A stretch of 64,000 bases of DNA, taken from NCBI GenBank assembly GCA_963763115.1, contig CAVXNM010000026.1:20380-84379 (forward strand), read 5' to 3'. The DNA comes from CAVQCA01 sp963763115 (lineage in GTDB: Bacteria; Pseudomonadota; Gammaproteobacteria; UBA9214). Positions 34,690 through 44,576 of this stretch are shown in pieces. Every line of letters starts with the position of its first letter. Position 1 is the stretch's first letter. The notes below the pieces were generated by a model. It saw nothing but the letters and a program-made list of their open reading frames with translations. It was not told the origin of the DNA and did not search any database. Both the position numbers and the translations under genes were made by a program.

Positions 34690-35150
34690 ATCACGGCCTG
34701 GGATGGCGTGCGGTCGTGGGTCAGTTTTATGGTGACACGATTACGATTGGCTGTGAAAGCCAAGATTCCTGGTCGCCAGTTATTGAGTCAGATCGAAACG
34801 CTTGTGACTCCCGACATACTGCTTGCCTGGCATTGTATGCAGATTGCTAAGAAGTGGACCTATGCCAGGAAAGGGCCAGGTCGTCCCTGTGTCAGATAAG
34901 AGATCACCGATCTGGTGCTGCGCATGGCAAGGGAAAACGCCACTTGGGTGTGTGATCGAATACAGGGCGCACTGGCCAATATTGGCTACAATGTTGCACC
35001 GGACACGATCAAGAATATCTTGAAACGGCATGGCACAGAGCCGGCACCGGCGCGAGAGAAACGCACTTCGTGGAAGATGTTCTTGAAGGCGCATTGGGAG
35101 GTGATGGCTGCCACAGACTTTTTCACAGTTGGGGTCGTAGTGCTGCTGCT
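34690..35150 (+). pseudogene. IS-C: decayed integrase-type transposase
   Basis: One frame reads LLAWHCMQIAKKWTYARKGP, TAA at 34897-34899, then ITDLVLRMARENATWVCDRI and QGALANIGYNVAPDTIKNIL and SWKMFLKAHWEVMAATDFFT. This is the helix-turn-helix part and start of the DDE domain of a rve transposase group distinct from IS-A and IS-B. After ATDFFTV the sequence changes to an unrelated hydrophobic stretch, so the catalytic core is gone. Confidence 0.8.
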
Positions 35151-35344
35151 GATTATCAATCTCCTGCTGGGCTATCGAAAACTCCTGAAAAAGGCGGACA
35201 TCGAATGTCCCCCGCCCGATGAAAACCAGCGTAAGGGGAAACGGGGAACTTCAACGTCACGTAAGGTCCCGTTTGGCCCTCATCAGGCACTATCGCCCTT
35301 CTGCACTCCGAGGGGCGTTTTTTTTACACATCACGATAGGGATG

Positions 35345-35445
35345 GTTATCGCGTCATTTAGGTCCAGTAGTTGTTCGCCATACAATGACCACGAGATTTG
35401 GATTTCCATGGATTGAGATATCGACGACCGAAATGTCCTGACTTG
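35345..35445. repeat. About 100-base imperfect repeat, copy 2
   Basis: GGTTATCGCGTCATTTAGG, then TCCAGTAGTTGTTCGCCATA, to GACCGAAATGTCC. Same orientation as copy 1 at 31842-31945. It lies between the IS-C remnant and the broken ABM gene, so it may be the edge of a mobile element that has lost its core. Confidence 0.6.
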
Positions 35446-35542
35446 CTGCAACTGAGACACGCTCAGTGATTCAGGGAACGGCAGGTTTGCACCCGTTGAC
35501 AACCGACGGCCGTGACTGGAGCAGTATTAAAAGGAGGACGGG

Positions 35543-35895
35543 ATGGAAGAGCTCAGCCTAGTTGTCCGGATTAGCATCCATAGTGGCCAGCTCGACGCAT
35601 ACAAAGAGTTAGCCAGGAAGTGCCTTATCAGCGTACACGAAAAAGACAAGGGTACTCTGCAATATGACTTGTACTTCAACAAGGACTACACCGATGCGTG
35701 GTGCTAGAGCGATTCAATGACTCAGATGCTGTACTGAAACACACGGCAAATCTCGGTGACGCCTTAGCAGAGCTTTCGTCGGTGAGCGACTTTTCGATAG
35801 AGGTTTATGGTACTCCTTTAACAGAGCTTCTCAAGACGGCGGAAGCAATTGATGCTCCAGTCTATAGCTACTTTCTTGGGACATCGAGCCCATGA
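35543..35895 (+). pseudogene. ABM-domain (antibiotic biosynthesis monooxygenase-like) protein, one frameshift
   Basis: ATG 35543 follows AGGAGGA. The first frame gives MEELSLVVRISIHSGQLDAY and GTLQYDLYFNKDYTDAW, the second, one frame later, VLERFNDSDAVLKHTANLGD. Joined at about 35,695 they form a typical ABM fold (beta strand, helix, QYD, ...VLERF/W, HxxT helix) of about 115 residues. A single indel separates the halves; the remaining sequence is undamaged, so this is either a recent mutation or a sequence error. Function of ABM proteins of this small type is mostly unknown (heme or quinone chemistry). Confidence 0.75.
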
Positions 35896-36368
35896 ACGAA
35901 GGGCTGCCTGACTCCGGCTTGGAGCGGACGGCGCGGGTTTCATTTACGAGGCGCCGCCGCTCAAGCCGCTGTTACGAAGGACCGGAGTTGCTGCATTCGA
36001 GGTGGCGCGATCAGTCTTCGATCTGGGTGCTCCGGCCGTCGAACGCGGGACGTTCTTCCAGGGACGCGGGATTAGCGCGGACAGCTATCGAACCACAGGC
36101 GGGCCGCCGTTGGCCTGAGGTCTGGGTGCGTCGGATTTGGTTTGTAGCACTCAGGGCCAGTGGCCGGTGGAGGCACTCCAGAGAGGGAGGATGTAGACCG
36201 TAGTCCTCGGTCCTCAGTGCCAGGACGCAGGATAACCGTGTGCGAATGGAAACCAGCCTCACCACCCTGGAGCGCTTTGTACCTGGCTAGAGGGCGATCC
36301 ACTTATGCCGCCAAACCATTGATACGCTGGGCCAGCAACCCTTGCATTCCTACAGCGCGCGATGCGGG
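35896..36368. other. Intergenic region, no supported gene
   Basis: About 470 bases of GC-rich sequence with long frames on both strands rich in Arg, Pro and Ser, typical of non-coding high-GC DNA. No motif or RBS seen. Confidence 0.4.
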
Positions 36369-37637
36369 TTAGTCAGACCGCAAATCTTGCAGCCTGTTGC
36401 GGAGCATCCCGATGTGCAGCCGCAGGTTGTAGAGCTCGTCGCTGTAGGACAGGGGGACCCTGACTTTCCGGACATCCTCTTCGATAGTATCCAGCCGCTG
36501 CAGCAGTTCCGCTAGCTGCGCAGCAGTGGCCTCTTCCGGATGCCGGATGTCGATTGCGTGGAGTTGGTGGTACCAGCGGTAGATCTTCCTGCGCACCTGC
36601 CAGCGATAGGTGGGCGGCATGATCTTGATCAGCGGCACCAGAATGGTCAGCAGCGGCACCAGCATGATCTTCATTCGATCGACCAGGTTGGCCGTCCAGA
36701 AGGGCAGGTAGCGCTGCAACAGGGGTGGCCCGTGCCGGTAGAAGCGGCGCGCGTCCTCGTCCAGCGGGAAATCCACATGCTTTGCGTTCGGAAACTCGCC
36801 CGGTTTCTCGAACAGGCCGCCACCGCCGTGCACCCTGGTGGCGGCCTGCAACAGCAGGCTGACCAGTGCCGGATGAAAGTCATCGCGGGCTATCAAATTG
36901 GCCGCGGATGCCAGCAGGGTGACATCCTGTGGTGGTATGTTTGCCTGCAGGTCGATGACGCCTTCGGGCAGGGTAATGGCGGCGAGTGCATGATTTCGGT
37001 CGGTATATGCCGCGGCGCGGGTAAATGACATCAGGCGGATCGTTTTATCGTGCAGCAGTTCCTGAATCAGCGGCGAACGGGGCGAGGCGACGAAAAAGGC
37101 GGCATCCGCAGCGTCCTGTCGTAGTGCCTGGGCGGCCGCTTTGTCGCCCAGTACCTGGAGGTTGCCTGCAGGGCTATCGATGCGGTTATCTGCCAGCAGG
37201 GCAAGTGCCAGGGCGCGGGTTCCGCTGCCCGTCGCGCCCGTTGCCAGGCGCCTGCCCTGAAAATCTGTCAGTCTGCGCGCCTGTTCCGGGTGACGGTAGA
37301 ACACCCATAGCGGCTCGTAGTACAGGCTTCCCAGGGCGGTGATATCGCCGTCAGCGGCACTGATGCCCGAGCCTCCCTGGAAAAAGGCAAGGTCGACTTC
37401 ACCGGCCTCCAGCAACTGGAGGTTTTCCAGGCTACCGGCTGTCCTGCGGATCTCCAGGGTTATCGCATCTTCCGCCAGTATCTCCCGGTAGCGTTCGGCA
37501 AACAGGTAATAGGCACCGTCTGCCTGACCGCTCGCAATGGTGATCGTGTGTGATGGCGCCGGATTGACGAACTGCCAGGCGACGAGGAAACCGATGAGGG
37601 TGATGGCAATGGCCGGGCCGAATGTTTTCAGGCGCAT
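36369..37637 (-). CDS. TAXI-family TRAP-transporter-like solute-binding protein, membrane-anchored
   Basis: About 422 residues from ATG 37637; GGAGG stands eleven bases upstream, and the longer frame reaching 37826 is group II intron/other sequence. An N-terminal membrane helix (AIAITLIGFLVAWQFV) is followed by the TAXI/periplasmic-binding domain: ITIASGQADGAYYLFAERY, VDLAFFQGG, RLATGATGSGTRALA. A second hydrophobic segment near residue 335 (IMLVPLLTILVPLIKIMPP) and a C-terminal helical tail put the end in the cytoplasm. No TRAP permease genes are adjacent, so it may act as a sensor or with a distant permease. Confidence 0.85.
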   Translation of the reverse strand: MRLKTFGPAIAITLIGFLVAWQFVNPAPSHTITIASGQADGAYYLFAERYREILAEDAITLEIRRTAGSLENLQLLEAGEVDLAFFQGGSGISAADGDITALGSLYYEPLWVFYRHPEQARRLTDFQGRRLATGATGSGTRALALALLADNRIDSPAGNLQVLGDKAAAQALRQDAADAAFFVASPRSPLIQELLHDKTIRLMSFTRAAAYTDRNHALAAITLPEGVIDLQANIPPQDVTLLASAANLIARDDFHPALVSLLLQAATRVHGGGGLFEKPGEFPNAKHVDFPLDEDARRFYRHGPPLLQRYLPFWTANLVDRMKIMLVPLLTILVPLIKIMPPTYRWQVRRKIYRWYHQLHAIDIRHPEEATAAQLAELLQRLDTIEEDVRKVRVPLSYSDELYNLRLHIGMLRNRLQDLRSD

Positions 37638-37849
37638 ATCGTTAGTATCCTCCGTTTGTCCGCTTCCGGCAGGGGACGCGCTGCCACGTTGTGTCCTGTG
37701 CTTCGAGCGCAGGTCGCTGCTCGTTTTTGCCGATATGTCGAGTGACTGTGATCGAGTGCAGGAATATCCTGATTGTAGCGGGGAAAAGAACCAGTGGCCC
37801 GGCAGTCTCGGTAAAACGGCTTTCACTCACGCCGAACGACAACATCCGC

Positions 37850-37985
37850 TACGACGTGAACCCCCGCAGGACGGGATCATCTCGCCTGTGCTCGCAAACC
37901 TCTATCTGCATCACTGCAGGACCTGTGGTTCGAACGCGTGGTCAGGCCGCAGTGCCGGGGCGAGGAGTGTGATTCTGCGATCTGA
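37850..37985 (+). pseudogene. Group II intron reverse transcriptase fragment
   Basis: PPQDGIISPVLANLYLHH in one frame corresponds to the (T/P)PQGGxxSPLLANIYLH motif of group II intron reverse transcriptases; after a one-base shift LQDLWFERVVRPQCRGEE continues the usual downstream segment. The YADD active site that should follow is absent. About 45 codons remain. Confidence 0.7.
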
Positions 37986-38120
37986 TGGTGAAGTGAAGGG
38001 GTTGCGTGAATTTGTCGGGAATTAGCTGTGCACCGTAGTGCACAGGTATACAAAGTCCCGCAACGGACGTCCTGGATAGGATAATTATAACAATAACTTA
38101 CGATATTATGGCGGACTCCC

Positions 38121-38163
38121 TAATGCTGGGGTCGGTGGTTCAAGTCCACCCGTAGCCACCATT
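38121..38163 (+). repeat. tRNA-Met 3' fragment, putative att site copy 2
   Basis: Identical over 43 bases to 11900-11942: end of the anticodon arm, T-arm GGTGGTTCAAGTCCACC, acceptor CGTAGCC and ACCA. The anticodon itself is replaced here (CTCCCTAA instead of CTCATAA), so identity with copy 1 starts just after it. Followed 20 bases later by a rho-independent terminator, the arrangement expected downstream of a tRNA gene. Confidence 0.8.
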
Positions 38164-38182
38164 CATATTCAGCGACTTATGT

Positions 38183-38206
38183 AACCGGTCCTGTGCCGGT
38201 TTTTTC
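38183..38206 (+). terminator. Rho-independent terminator behind the tRNA fragment
   Basis: Stem AACCGG / CCGGTT with a 7-base loop followed by six T. It probably ended the original tRNA-Met transcript. The surrounding 45 bases recur, diverged, at 27006-27049. Confidence 0.8.
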
Positions 38207-38259
38207 GTTGGAAGTGTGGGGTAAGTATGAAGGGTCTGTTGGGATAATCCCTCTACCTT

Positions 38260-40032
38260 TCAAGGCTCGAAGGACATTAAAACTTGTTCGTTTGCATCAT
38301 CGCCATGATATACAGTGAAGCCATGATTCAGTAGGTTGGCCTTCAAGGTTGCGGTGGCTTTTGGGTGCCGCCAACATATTTCTAATAGGTGGGGATCGGT
38401 CTCGGAGACTTCCATCTCACCAGTGAATGCCGGTGAGACGTTACGCAGGCGGATCAGGTCGATCTGGTCACGTACGACAGGGCGTTCCAGTCCGGACTCT
38501 ATGTCTATTATCTTCAGGGTGGTGCGGTTGATTTCCTTGTGTCCTGCAGTACGTCCCCTATGTGCCGCCGCATAATCATTGATGCCGGCAAACAGATCAA
38601 GATACCACACCTGCGGGAGACCTGGCATGAACATCTGGATTGCCCGGGCCAGGCGCAGCTTGTTCTCATCCTCCCCCAGGGCGCTGAAGAAAGTCGCATT
38701 GACTTGGTAGTAGTCGATCTTCTTGCCATCAGCATTGTACAGGTTCTTGGTCATGCCACCCCTTTGTATAAGGCGCGCAATGGTGGCATCGATCAACTCG
38801 TCGCTCAACAGGCCTGGCCGGTAGGTACCATTGACGTTCTTGCCACGCAAATCGGGCACCGGGATCCCGTCATGACAGCCGAGCATATTGATAGTCTGCA
38901 ATCCTTTGGACTGAATATCGGCAATCCATCGCAGCAGTGCCTCATTGCTGCCCCTGTCCAGGGCGTCTATGACGAGCCCGGGAAAGAAGAAATCGTATAC
39001 GGGATAGCCCTCCTGCGCGATTTCTTCGTGGATACCGGCACCGTACTCAGCATGGATCTCGGGAAATACGGTCAGGTCATATTTTTTTGCAATGTCCCGC
39101 AGACGCTTCAGGTAATCCCAGGTTCCGGGCCGGTTAAAGAAATTGGACTGGCCTGGCTCTTTGTGCAGGTATGCAAATGCGTCCAGGCGAATAATTTTTG
39201 CACCATACTCGCTGAGTTTGCGAAGTGTTTGATCGTAGAACTGCCATACGAGATCCGAACGGGCATTGAGGTCCATCTGACCCAGAAATTCACGCTTGTG
39301 GCAGAGGGCCGCGATCAAGTCTTCCTTGCTCAATCCGCCATTGCACTGAGCTAATACCTGCATGTCTACGGATTCCAGTATTCCTTTATTCTCAATGATC
39401 ACCTTGATGCGCTGGGCGATGTTCATGGCCGCGTGCGGGTCCAGATCCTTTATGTCTTTAAAATCCTCGGCTGTTATCTCTTCGAAGTCCACCTTTTGAT
39501 AAAAGGTATTCCAGTACGAATGAAGGGAGCCATCCGGGAATCGAATTTTCAGGATCGGAAGTTCCGGCTTTCTCATGAACAACTTGTCCAGATGCTCTTT
39601 GTGGGGAACGACATGATCATGCACACCCATAGTGCCATGCTCTTTCCAGAACTCGTTCCAGTCGATGAAAAAATCCCGGTAGATTGACTCGTTTCCGTTT
39701 TTCAGCAGGTCCACGAATTGTGGCGAGCGCACCGACAGATGATTGAGCACCATGTCGAGCTTGACCTGGATACCAAGCTTGTCGAGATCATCCAGATCAT
39801 CCGGACTCACAAGCTCTTCGTTGATGTCGTAATCGATGATGGAGAAGCCGCGGTCCAGGTCGCTATGGAAAAAGGTGGGAAGAATGTAAAACTGTGAAAA
39901 GGCATCCTTGAGTTCGGGCCTCTTAAGGAAATCCACGGTGTCTGACAGTCTTTTACCAATGCTGTCAGGATAGGCGTTAAACATCACCCCTCTGGGAAGA
40001 GTTTGTGCCTTGCATTCTGAATCATTGTTCAT
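38260..40032 (-). CDS. GH13 sucrose phosphorylase-type enzyme
   Basis: 590 residues of glycoside hydrolase family 13, subfamily 18 type. Features: VMFNAYPDSIGKRLSD near the start, LDMVLNHLSVRSPQF (conserved region I), GAKIIRLDAFAY with the nucleophile Asp, TVFPEIHAEYG with the acid/base Glu, and MLGCHDGIPV (region IV, His-Asp). The subfamily contains sucrose phosphorylase and glucosylglycerate or sucrose-6-phosphate phosphorylases, which release glucose-1-phosphate; the exact substrate cannot be told. AAGGG precedes ATG 40032. No glycosyl transporter or kinase is next to it; it lies just right of the second tRNA-Met fragment. Confidence 0.85.
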   Translation of the reverse strand: MNNDSECKAQTLPRGVMFNAYPDSIGKRLSDTVDFLKRPELKDAFSQFYILPTFFHSDLDRGFSIIDYDINEELVSPDDLDDLDKLGIQVKLDMVLNHLSVRSPQFVDLLKNGNESIYRDFFIDWNEFWKEHGTMGVHDHVVPHKEHLDKLFMRKPELPILKIRFPDGSLHSYWNTFYQKVDFEEITAEDFKDIKDLDPHAAMNIAQRIKVIIENKGILESVDMQVLAQCNGGLSKEDLIAALCHKREFLGQMDLNARSDLVWQFYDQTLRKLSEYGAKIIRLDAFAYLHKEPGQSNFFNRPGTWDYLKRLRDIAKKYDLTVFPEIHAEYGAGIHEEIAQEGYPVYDFFFPGLVIDALDRGSNEALLRWIADIQSKGLQTINMLGCHDGIPVPDLRGKNVNGTYRPGLLSDELIDATIARLIQRGGMTKNLYNADGKKIDYYQVNATFFSALGEDENKLRLARAIQMFMPGLPQVWYLDLFAGINDYAAAHRGRTAGHKEINRTTLKIIDIESGLERPVVRDQIDLIRLRNVSPAFTGEMEVSETDPHLLEICWRHPKATATLKANLLNHGFTVYHGDDANEQVLMSFEP

Positions 40033-40917
40033 AACATACCCTTCACATTTGTATCACTATTCAGATATGTTCACAGCCTTCATAACAAGTGGATGTCTCA
40101 GTGGAAATATTTTAATAGATAAAGCATAAGTAATTGATAGCAAAGCCTAAAATAGATTTCAAGTGGAACAGGCTGATAACGCTTGTCATTTTTTGAGAAA
40201 TGTTCAGTGCTAGTTTGTAATCCCAGTCTTCCCATACAGGGGAAATCGGGCGTATTTCAGGCGATCTTTAATTCATTCACATAATATTCTGAAGGAATGT
40301 CGTAACCTGTTACGCGTATAAGTCCTCCAAATGATCACATCCTAATATGCTGTTTGGTTGCGAGTAATAATTGCTTACAGTTCAATGACATTATGGAGTC
40401 ACATCGAGATGTAAAGAGGTGATTCGGGTGGTTCAGGACATGGGTTGGTATTTTCTAGCCCAGCGATTACAAATAGATAAAGCTTGGAAGTGCGCTTTGA
40501 TCGTCGTGGAATCGACGAAGATACCCATGGGGATGTATTGGTGGCCCGACTGGCGATCTAACTTCTCGAGTTCAGTCTCGCCCTTTTAAGGAATCAAAGA
40601 ACCCCTGAGTTTGCTGCATACAGGGACGAACAGCGGGACTCTGTTTTGTGTTGGTAATTGTACTGGTCCTCTTCAAAATCATTTGATTGAGAGTTCCCAT
40701 GAAGACATTCATTTTTCACATCATTGATAGCATATGGAACCGCAAGATTCTCACGCATTCTAACTGCATATTCCAATGTAATTTAAGGAAAAACACACAT
40801 GCAGTCTCACTTGTTGTAAGCGATGATTATTGGTCAATGAAAGCCGACAACCATTGTAATCAGAAGGTCCTCCTCCATTCAGTCCTTCCCAGAGATAAAC
40901 ATTAGCACATCTCACGT
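40033..40917. other. Intergenic region, about 0.9 kb
   Basis: AT-rich for this part of the window and without a frame I can support. The first 100 bases should contain the promoter of the GH13 gene. Short frames at 40,594-40,905 have no recognisable motif. Confidence 0.4.
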
Positions 40918-40960
40918 CCACATCACGTACTACCCCCTATGCGGGTAGTGCGTGATGTGG
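40918..40960. repeat. 18-bp hairpin
   Basis: CCACATCACGTACTACCC pairs with GGGTAGTGCGTGATGTGG over 18 bases with a single G-U/C-A position and a 7-base loop. No T-run on either side. It lies 80 bases from the 3' end of the minus-strand hupE gene and could act as a factor-independent processing or REP-like element. Confidence 0.7.
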
Positions 40961-41039
40961 ATCCGTAAGAATCATCGGGATTCAATTATTGCGGACGACA
41001 GCCCTGACCCGATTGCTCCCGGAGACGATGCGCCGCCAC

Positions 41040-41642
41040 TCATGCAATGCAAAGGAAGATGCCCAATGTCGTAATTGCCCCTCCAGCGTAGCGAATAACG
41101 CGAGGTCGGGCCAGTTTTTGCGCCAACAAGCCAACTCCGATGCCGCTGCAGTGCAACAACCCCGTGGCCAGTACAAAACCTATACCATAGGCTGCTCCGG
41201 CCACCGTCTCAGGCATCTCGGCCCCATGAGCATGGCCGTGAAAGAGGGCGAAAAGTCCCACGAGAAGACTGCTCGCCGTGAGAGGCAACCGTATTGCAGC
41301 GGCGATCAGCACTCCGAGCACGAGCACTGACGCCAGAATGCCGGGTTCGACGAATGGCAGGGGAAAACCTACAGCACCAAGTAGACCGCCGACTGTCATG
41401 ACCGTGACGAATGTGACCGGAACGACCCAAACAGCGCGGCCGCCGCGTTGTGCGGCCCAGAGGCCGACCGCCACCATCGCCGCGACGTGATCCAGACCGG
41501 TAAGCGGATGAATTAGGCCATGCACCAGGCCACTCGTCTCTCCCACCCCAACGTGTGCCTGCACCAATGAAGGTGCCAGGCACATTGCGAGCATCCAGAC
41601 TATCCACCGAATTGCTGATGCCGTTCTCATGAAATGGTTCAT
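41040..41642 (-). CDS. hupE: HupE/UreJ family membrane protein
   Basis: 200 residues from ATG 41642, which has AGGAGGAG directly upstream. A cleavable signal peptide (WIVWMLAMCLAPSLVQAHVG) is followed by the HupE/UreJ signature HGLIHPLTGLDHVAAMVAVG, then about five more hydrophobic helices including FALFHGHAHGAEMP. Family members are nickel (or cobalt) permeases or accessory membrane proteins of hydrogenase and urease; the His-rich HGxxHPxxGxDHxxAM motif is thought to bind Ni. No hydrogenase or urease gene is in the window, so metal uptake alone is likely. Confidence 0.9.
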   Translation of the reverse strand: MNHFMRTASAIRWIVWMLAMCLAPSLVQAHVGVGETSGLVHGLIHPLTGLDHVAAMVAVGLWAAQRGGRAVWVVPVTFVTVMTVGGLLGAVGFPLPFVEPGILASVLVLGVLIAAAIRLPLTASSLLVGLFALFHGHAHGAEMPETVAGAAYGIGFVLATGLLHCSGIGVGLLAQKLARPRVIRYAGGAITTLGIFLCIA

Positions 41643-42261
41643 TACTCCTCCTAATACTGTATTCACTGATGAGATGTAATTGATACATGTAATACCGCCA
41701 ATGATTGGTACTACCGTATTATAGTTGGTAGCTCCAGAAATAGTGCTGTCATATCGTCAGGTCATTAGGTCTTGGTACAGGGATTCTACGCTCACCATGC
41801 TGTTTCCGCCAACCTCACCTCTCTGCTTTAACTGCTTATCGGCACCGCCTCACACGCTATTAGCTGCGTGCGCTTCAGCATCGTAGCCAATGCGATCGCA
41901 TGTCGCGGGAATGGACTATGCAGTTGGCGGATAGGTGCCCCCCAAATCCAAATATTCTGCGCCCGTGGCCAGAACATCACCCACCCGAGATAGAAGACTT
42001 GTGCACGAAAGGTGCTTGTGGGGATCTGTGCGGGGGGCGAGGAGCAATACCCTCTGCACAGATCCAAACTGTTCCTAGGCAATCACAATTAAGAATTTCA
42101 GAAACGTGTACGCCACTGTATCGTTGCCGGTGTGCTACTGCTCGTTGTGGTGTTCTTTCTGGCGAAGTAGTGTCACTTCGGTCGCAAATAATTTGTATTA
42201 GGTTCCAGATATTGGAACAATCATGTTCAACCATCAACCTTGATGGAGAGTCTTTATAAGA
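41643..42261. other. Intergenic region, no supported gene
   Basis: About 620 bases between hupE and the broken peptidase. No motif-bearing frame was found. Confidence 0.35.
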
Positions 42262-43475
42262 AGGATACTCGCATTATTATCCATCTTGCTGTTCATCCCA
42301 CTGATGGGCTACTCGCCGCCAAGCGTCTTCATTCCGAGATGGCGGGTCATAATGCTGCCGGCGTGAGCTGACAGATTCCTCTCGAGGATTTCTTCAGGAA
42401 TCCCGAGCAATGCCGCTTCGGTTTGTCTCTGGACGTGAAGCATCTGTCGATGATGAGGCCTTGGAAGGATCAGATGAATGTGTTCATCCAGGATCTGTCC
42501 GGAGATCGCCTGCAAGCGGGAGAGTCCAAACAGCTGACCTTCGTGAAGGATCGTGACATCTCGGGTTACGCGTGGAAAGGAAATCACACGATTCCTTATG
42601 CAAGGGATTTCAACGGGGACGAGAATTTCCATGTCTTGCGGTCGACATTCTTACGGGAGAAGAGCGGGATCTCATCCCCTTTGAAAAGGTGCGTGCAGAG
42701 GTAATCGATGATCTCGAAGACGTGAGCGACACGGACGTGCTTATCCAGATGAATCGAAGCAATCCCGAGCTTTTCGACGTGTATCGGCTCAATGTCCAAA
42801 GCGGCGAGTTGAAGATGGTGGCCAAGAACCCCGGCAAAGTCGAAAGCTGGGGCACGAACCATACCTGAGAAGTCCGGATTTCCACCCGGAACACCGAAAG
42901 CGATCCGTTCAAGGAAGCGCTGGTATTCGATTACAAGAGCAACTTCGATCCGCTCTTCTTCAGTTTTGATAACGAGCTGTTCTATGGTTCCTCCGATTTG
43001 GCCGTGATAAGAGCGCCATCGTGGCGATCGACCCCGACACCGGAAAGGAGTTGCAGACTCTCTACCGGCGTGATGTCGTAGACGTGTAGGGTTTGAGCTA
43101 CTCAAGGAAAAGAAAGGTGATCACAGCCGCTTCTTTCTTGACTTCGAAGCCCGAGTTCAAGTTCTTCTATCCTGTTTCGAAGAAACGCTACCAGCGGATC
43201 AAGAAGGAACTCGGGAATTACCAGATCTTCTACTCGGGATACGACAAGAACGAAGATCTATTCACGGTGTTCGCCACTAGCGACAAATCGAGGAGTCATT
43301 ACTATCTTTACGATGCGATCAAGGATCGCCTGACATTTCTTGTCGACGTATCCCCCTGGCTGAAGTCCGATCAGCTCGCTTCGATGAAACCGTGGAGTAT
43401 CAGTCCCGGGATGGTCTAACGATTCACGGCTATTTGACTTTGCCTCGCGGCTCCAACGGTCAGAATGTTACGGTC
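42262..43475 (+). pseudogene. S9 (prolyl oligopeptidase-type) peptidase, beta-propeller part, multiply frameshifted
   Basis: Pieces in changing frames give a signal-peptide-like ILALLSILLFIPLMGYS, then IPLEDFFRNPEQCRFGLSLD, MNVFIQDLSGD, YAWKGNHTI, NGDENFHVLAVDILTGEERD, DTDVLIQMNRSNPELFDVYR, and FYPVSKKRYQRIKKELGNY. They match the N-terminal propeller of S9 dipeptidyl or acyl-aminoacyl peptidases. The last recognisable stretch SRDGLTIHGYLTLPRGSNGQ is the beginning of the alpha/beta-hydrolase domain, after which the gene breaks off, so the Ser-Asp-His triad is lost. At least three frameshifts and a stop. Confidence 0.8.
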
Positions 43476-43823
43476 CAGACAGTGAACCACAGATTCGATG
43501 GGCCAGGACACCCGTACTGCAACGAGCAACACAAGATTCTCCTCTACCGGTCGCATTGGTAGTGCGATAATTCATGGCGAGTGCAATCATGTGCGGATTA
43601 TCAATGCCTGCCGGGGGGGCGGATCGCGGGGATTCAGCGATGGGAGGCGTGTGTGATGGCCGATACCCGGCCCGAATGGATTCTCCCGGGCTGCGTGGGT
43701 TATTCTTCCTGTACGACAGGAGTGAAGACGGGTTAATTTCCCCCGGTTTGACTAAAACTCCGACCCGGTTCACCCTTTAACGAGAGTGTAACCAAGCCCA
43801 TTTTTTCCGGGGGGAACCGAAGC
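43476..43823. other. Intergenic region after the peptidase remnant
   Basis: About 350 bases. A frame at 43,574-43,780 has no RBS and no family. The bases before 43,824 contain GGGGGGAAC as a possible ribosome binding site of the next gene. Confidence 0.35.
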
Positions 43824-44576
43824 ATGAGACTATTCAGGGGAATACTGTTCGCCTTTGTCATGACGCTCACAGCGTGCGGTGACAATACAACATCAAGCGC
43901 CAAGTTGCCGGCAACGGAAAATGCTCAAGCGAGCACAAGGGTGGCAAAGTCAGAAACTGCGGATGCTGCCTGTGGCCAGGGTGGGTCATCCTGTCCCGCA
44001 GGACTCGAATGTGAGGCATACCGGGATGGCCAGGCATTGTGTGTACCCACTGCGGTACCGGCCGTGGTGCTGTTAAAAGACGCAACACGGGGTGGCAGCT
44101 GCCTGATGGCTTCCGCTGCGGACCGTTTCCCGGGTATATCGATCGCATCCGTAGAGGTTCTTGCCATGGATCGTTCTTTTAGGGGGCGGGGGAGGCTGGT
44201 CTGGGATAAAGCAGGCTATGAGGTTGCCGCCAACCGCGGCGTGGCCCCCGATGGCGTCCAGTTCATTGGCGATATTTGTACAGATGCGTACAACCTGGGC
44301 TGTGATGGAATGGCTGTATTCGAGATCGTCGATGAAACCGGAACTGTACTGAAACTTCGCGAAGGCGAACACCTGGTCGTTCAGACGCGCGGCAAGGAAA
44401 CCTGTGGCGAAGAATTCGCAGACGGCGTCGAGGGTAAGATCTGCCTGGATCCAGCAGCGGCGGCAACAGGCGACCTGACCAGTTGCACCTGGCCTTTACC
44501 TCTGGGTCCGCTCAATAAGTCCCAGTATGGTCCGGACCGTTTCGGTGGAACCCTGGGTACTGTGCTGATGCAATAA
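43824..44576 (+). CDS. Hypothetical lipoprotein, about 250 aa
   Basis: MRLFRGILFAFVMTLTACGD is a lipoprotein signal peptide with lipobox LTAC (Cys18). A Cys-rich segment CGQGGSSCPAGLECEAYRDG (residues 50-69) looks like a small disulfide-bonded module. The rest has beta-strand character with further Cys pairs (GDICTDAYNLGCDG and GKICLDPAAAATGDLTSCTW). I do not know the family. Probably anchored to the outer membrane and exposed to the periplasm. Confidence 0.7.
   Translation: MRLFRGILFAFVMTLTACGDNTTSSAKLPATENAQASTRVAKSETADAACGQGGSSCPAGLECEAYRDGQALCVPTAVPAVVLLKDATRGGSCLMASAADRFPGISIASVEVLAMDRSFRGRGRLVWDKAGYEVAANRGVAPDGVQFIGDICTDAYNLGCDGMAVFEIVDETGTVLKLREGEHLVVQTRGKETCGEEFADGVEGKICLDPAAAATGDLTSCTWPLPLGPLNKSQYGPDRFGGTLGTVLMQ

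Noticed and set aside
35892..36305. Overlapping Arg/Pro/Ser-rich frames on both strands
   Set aside because: Typical of GC-rich non-coding DNA; no RBS, motif or neighbour support.
37850..37985. Retron or diversity-generating reverse transcriptase
   Set aside because: The PPQDGIISPVLANLYLHH and LWFERVVRP pattern is that of group II intron enzymes and only about 45 codons exist, without template repeats or msr/msd structure.
43574..43780. 68-codon plus-strand frame after the S9 remnant
   Set aside because: No ribosome binding site and no recognisable family; likely chance.
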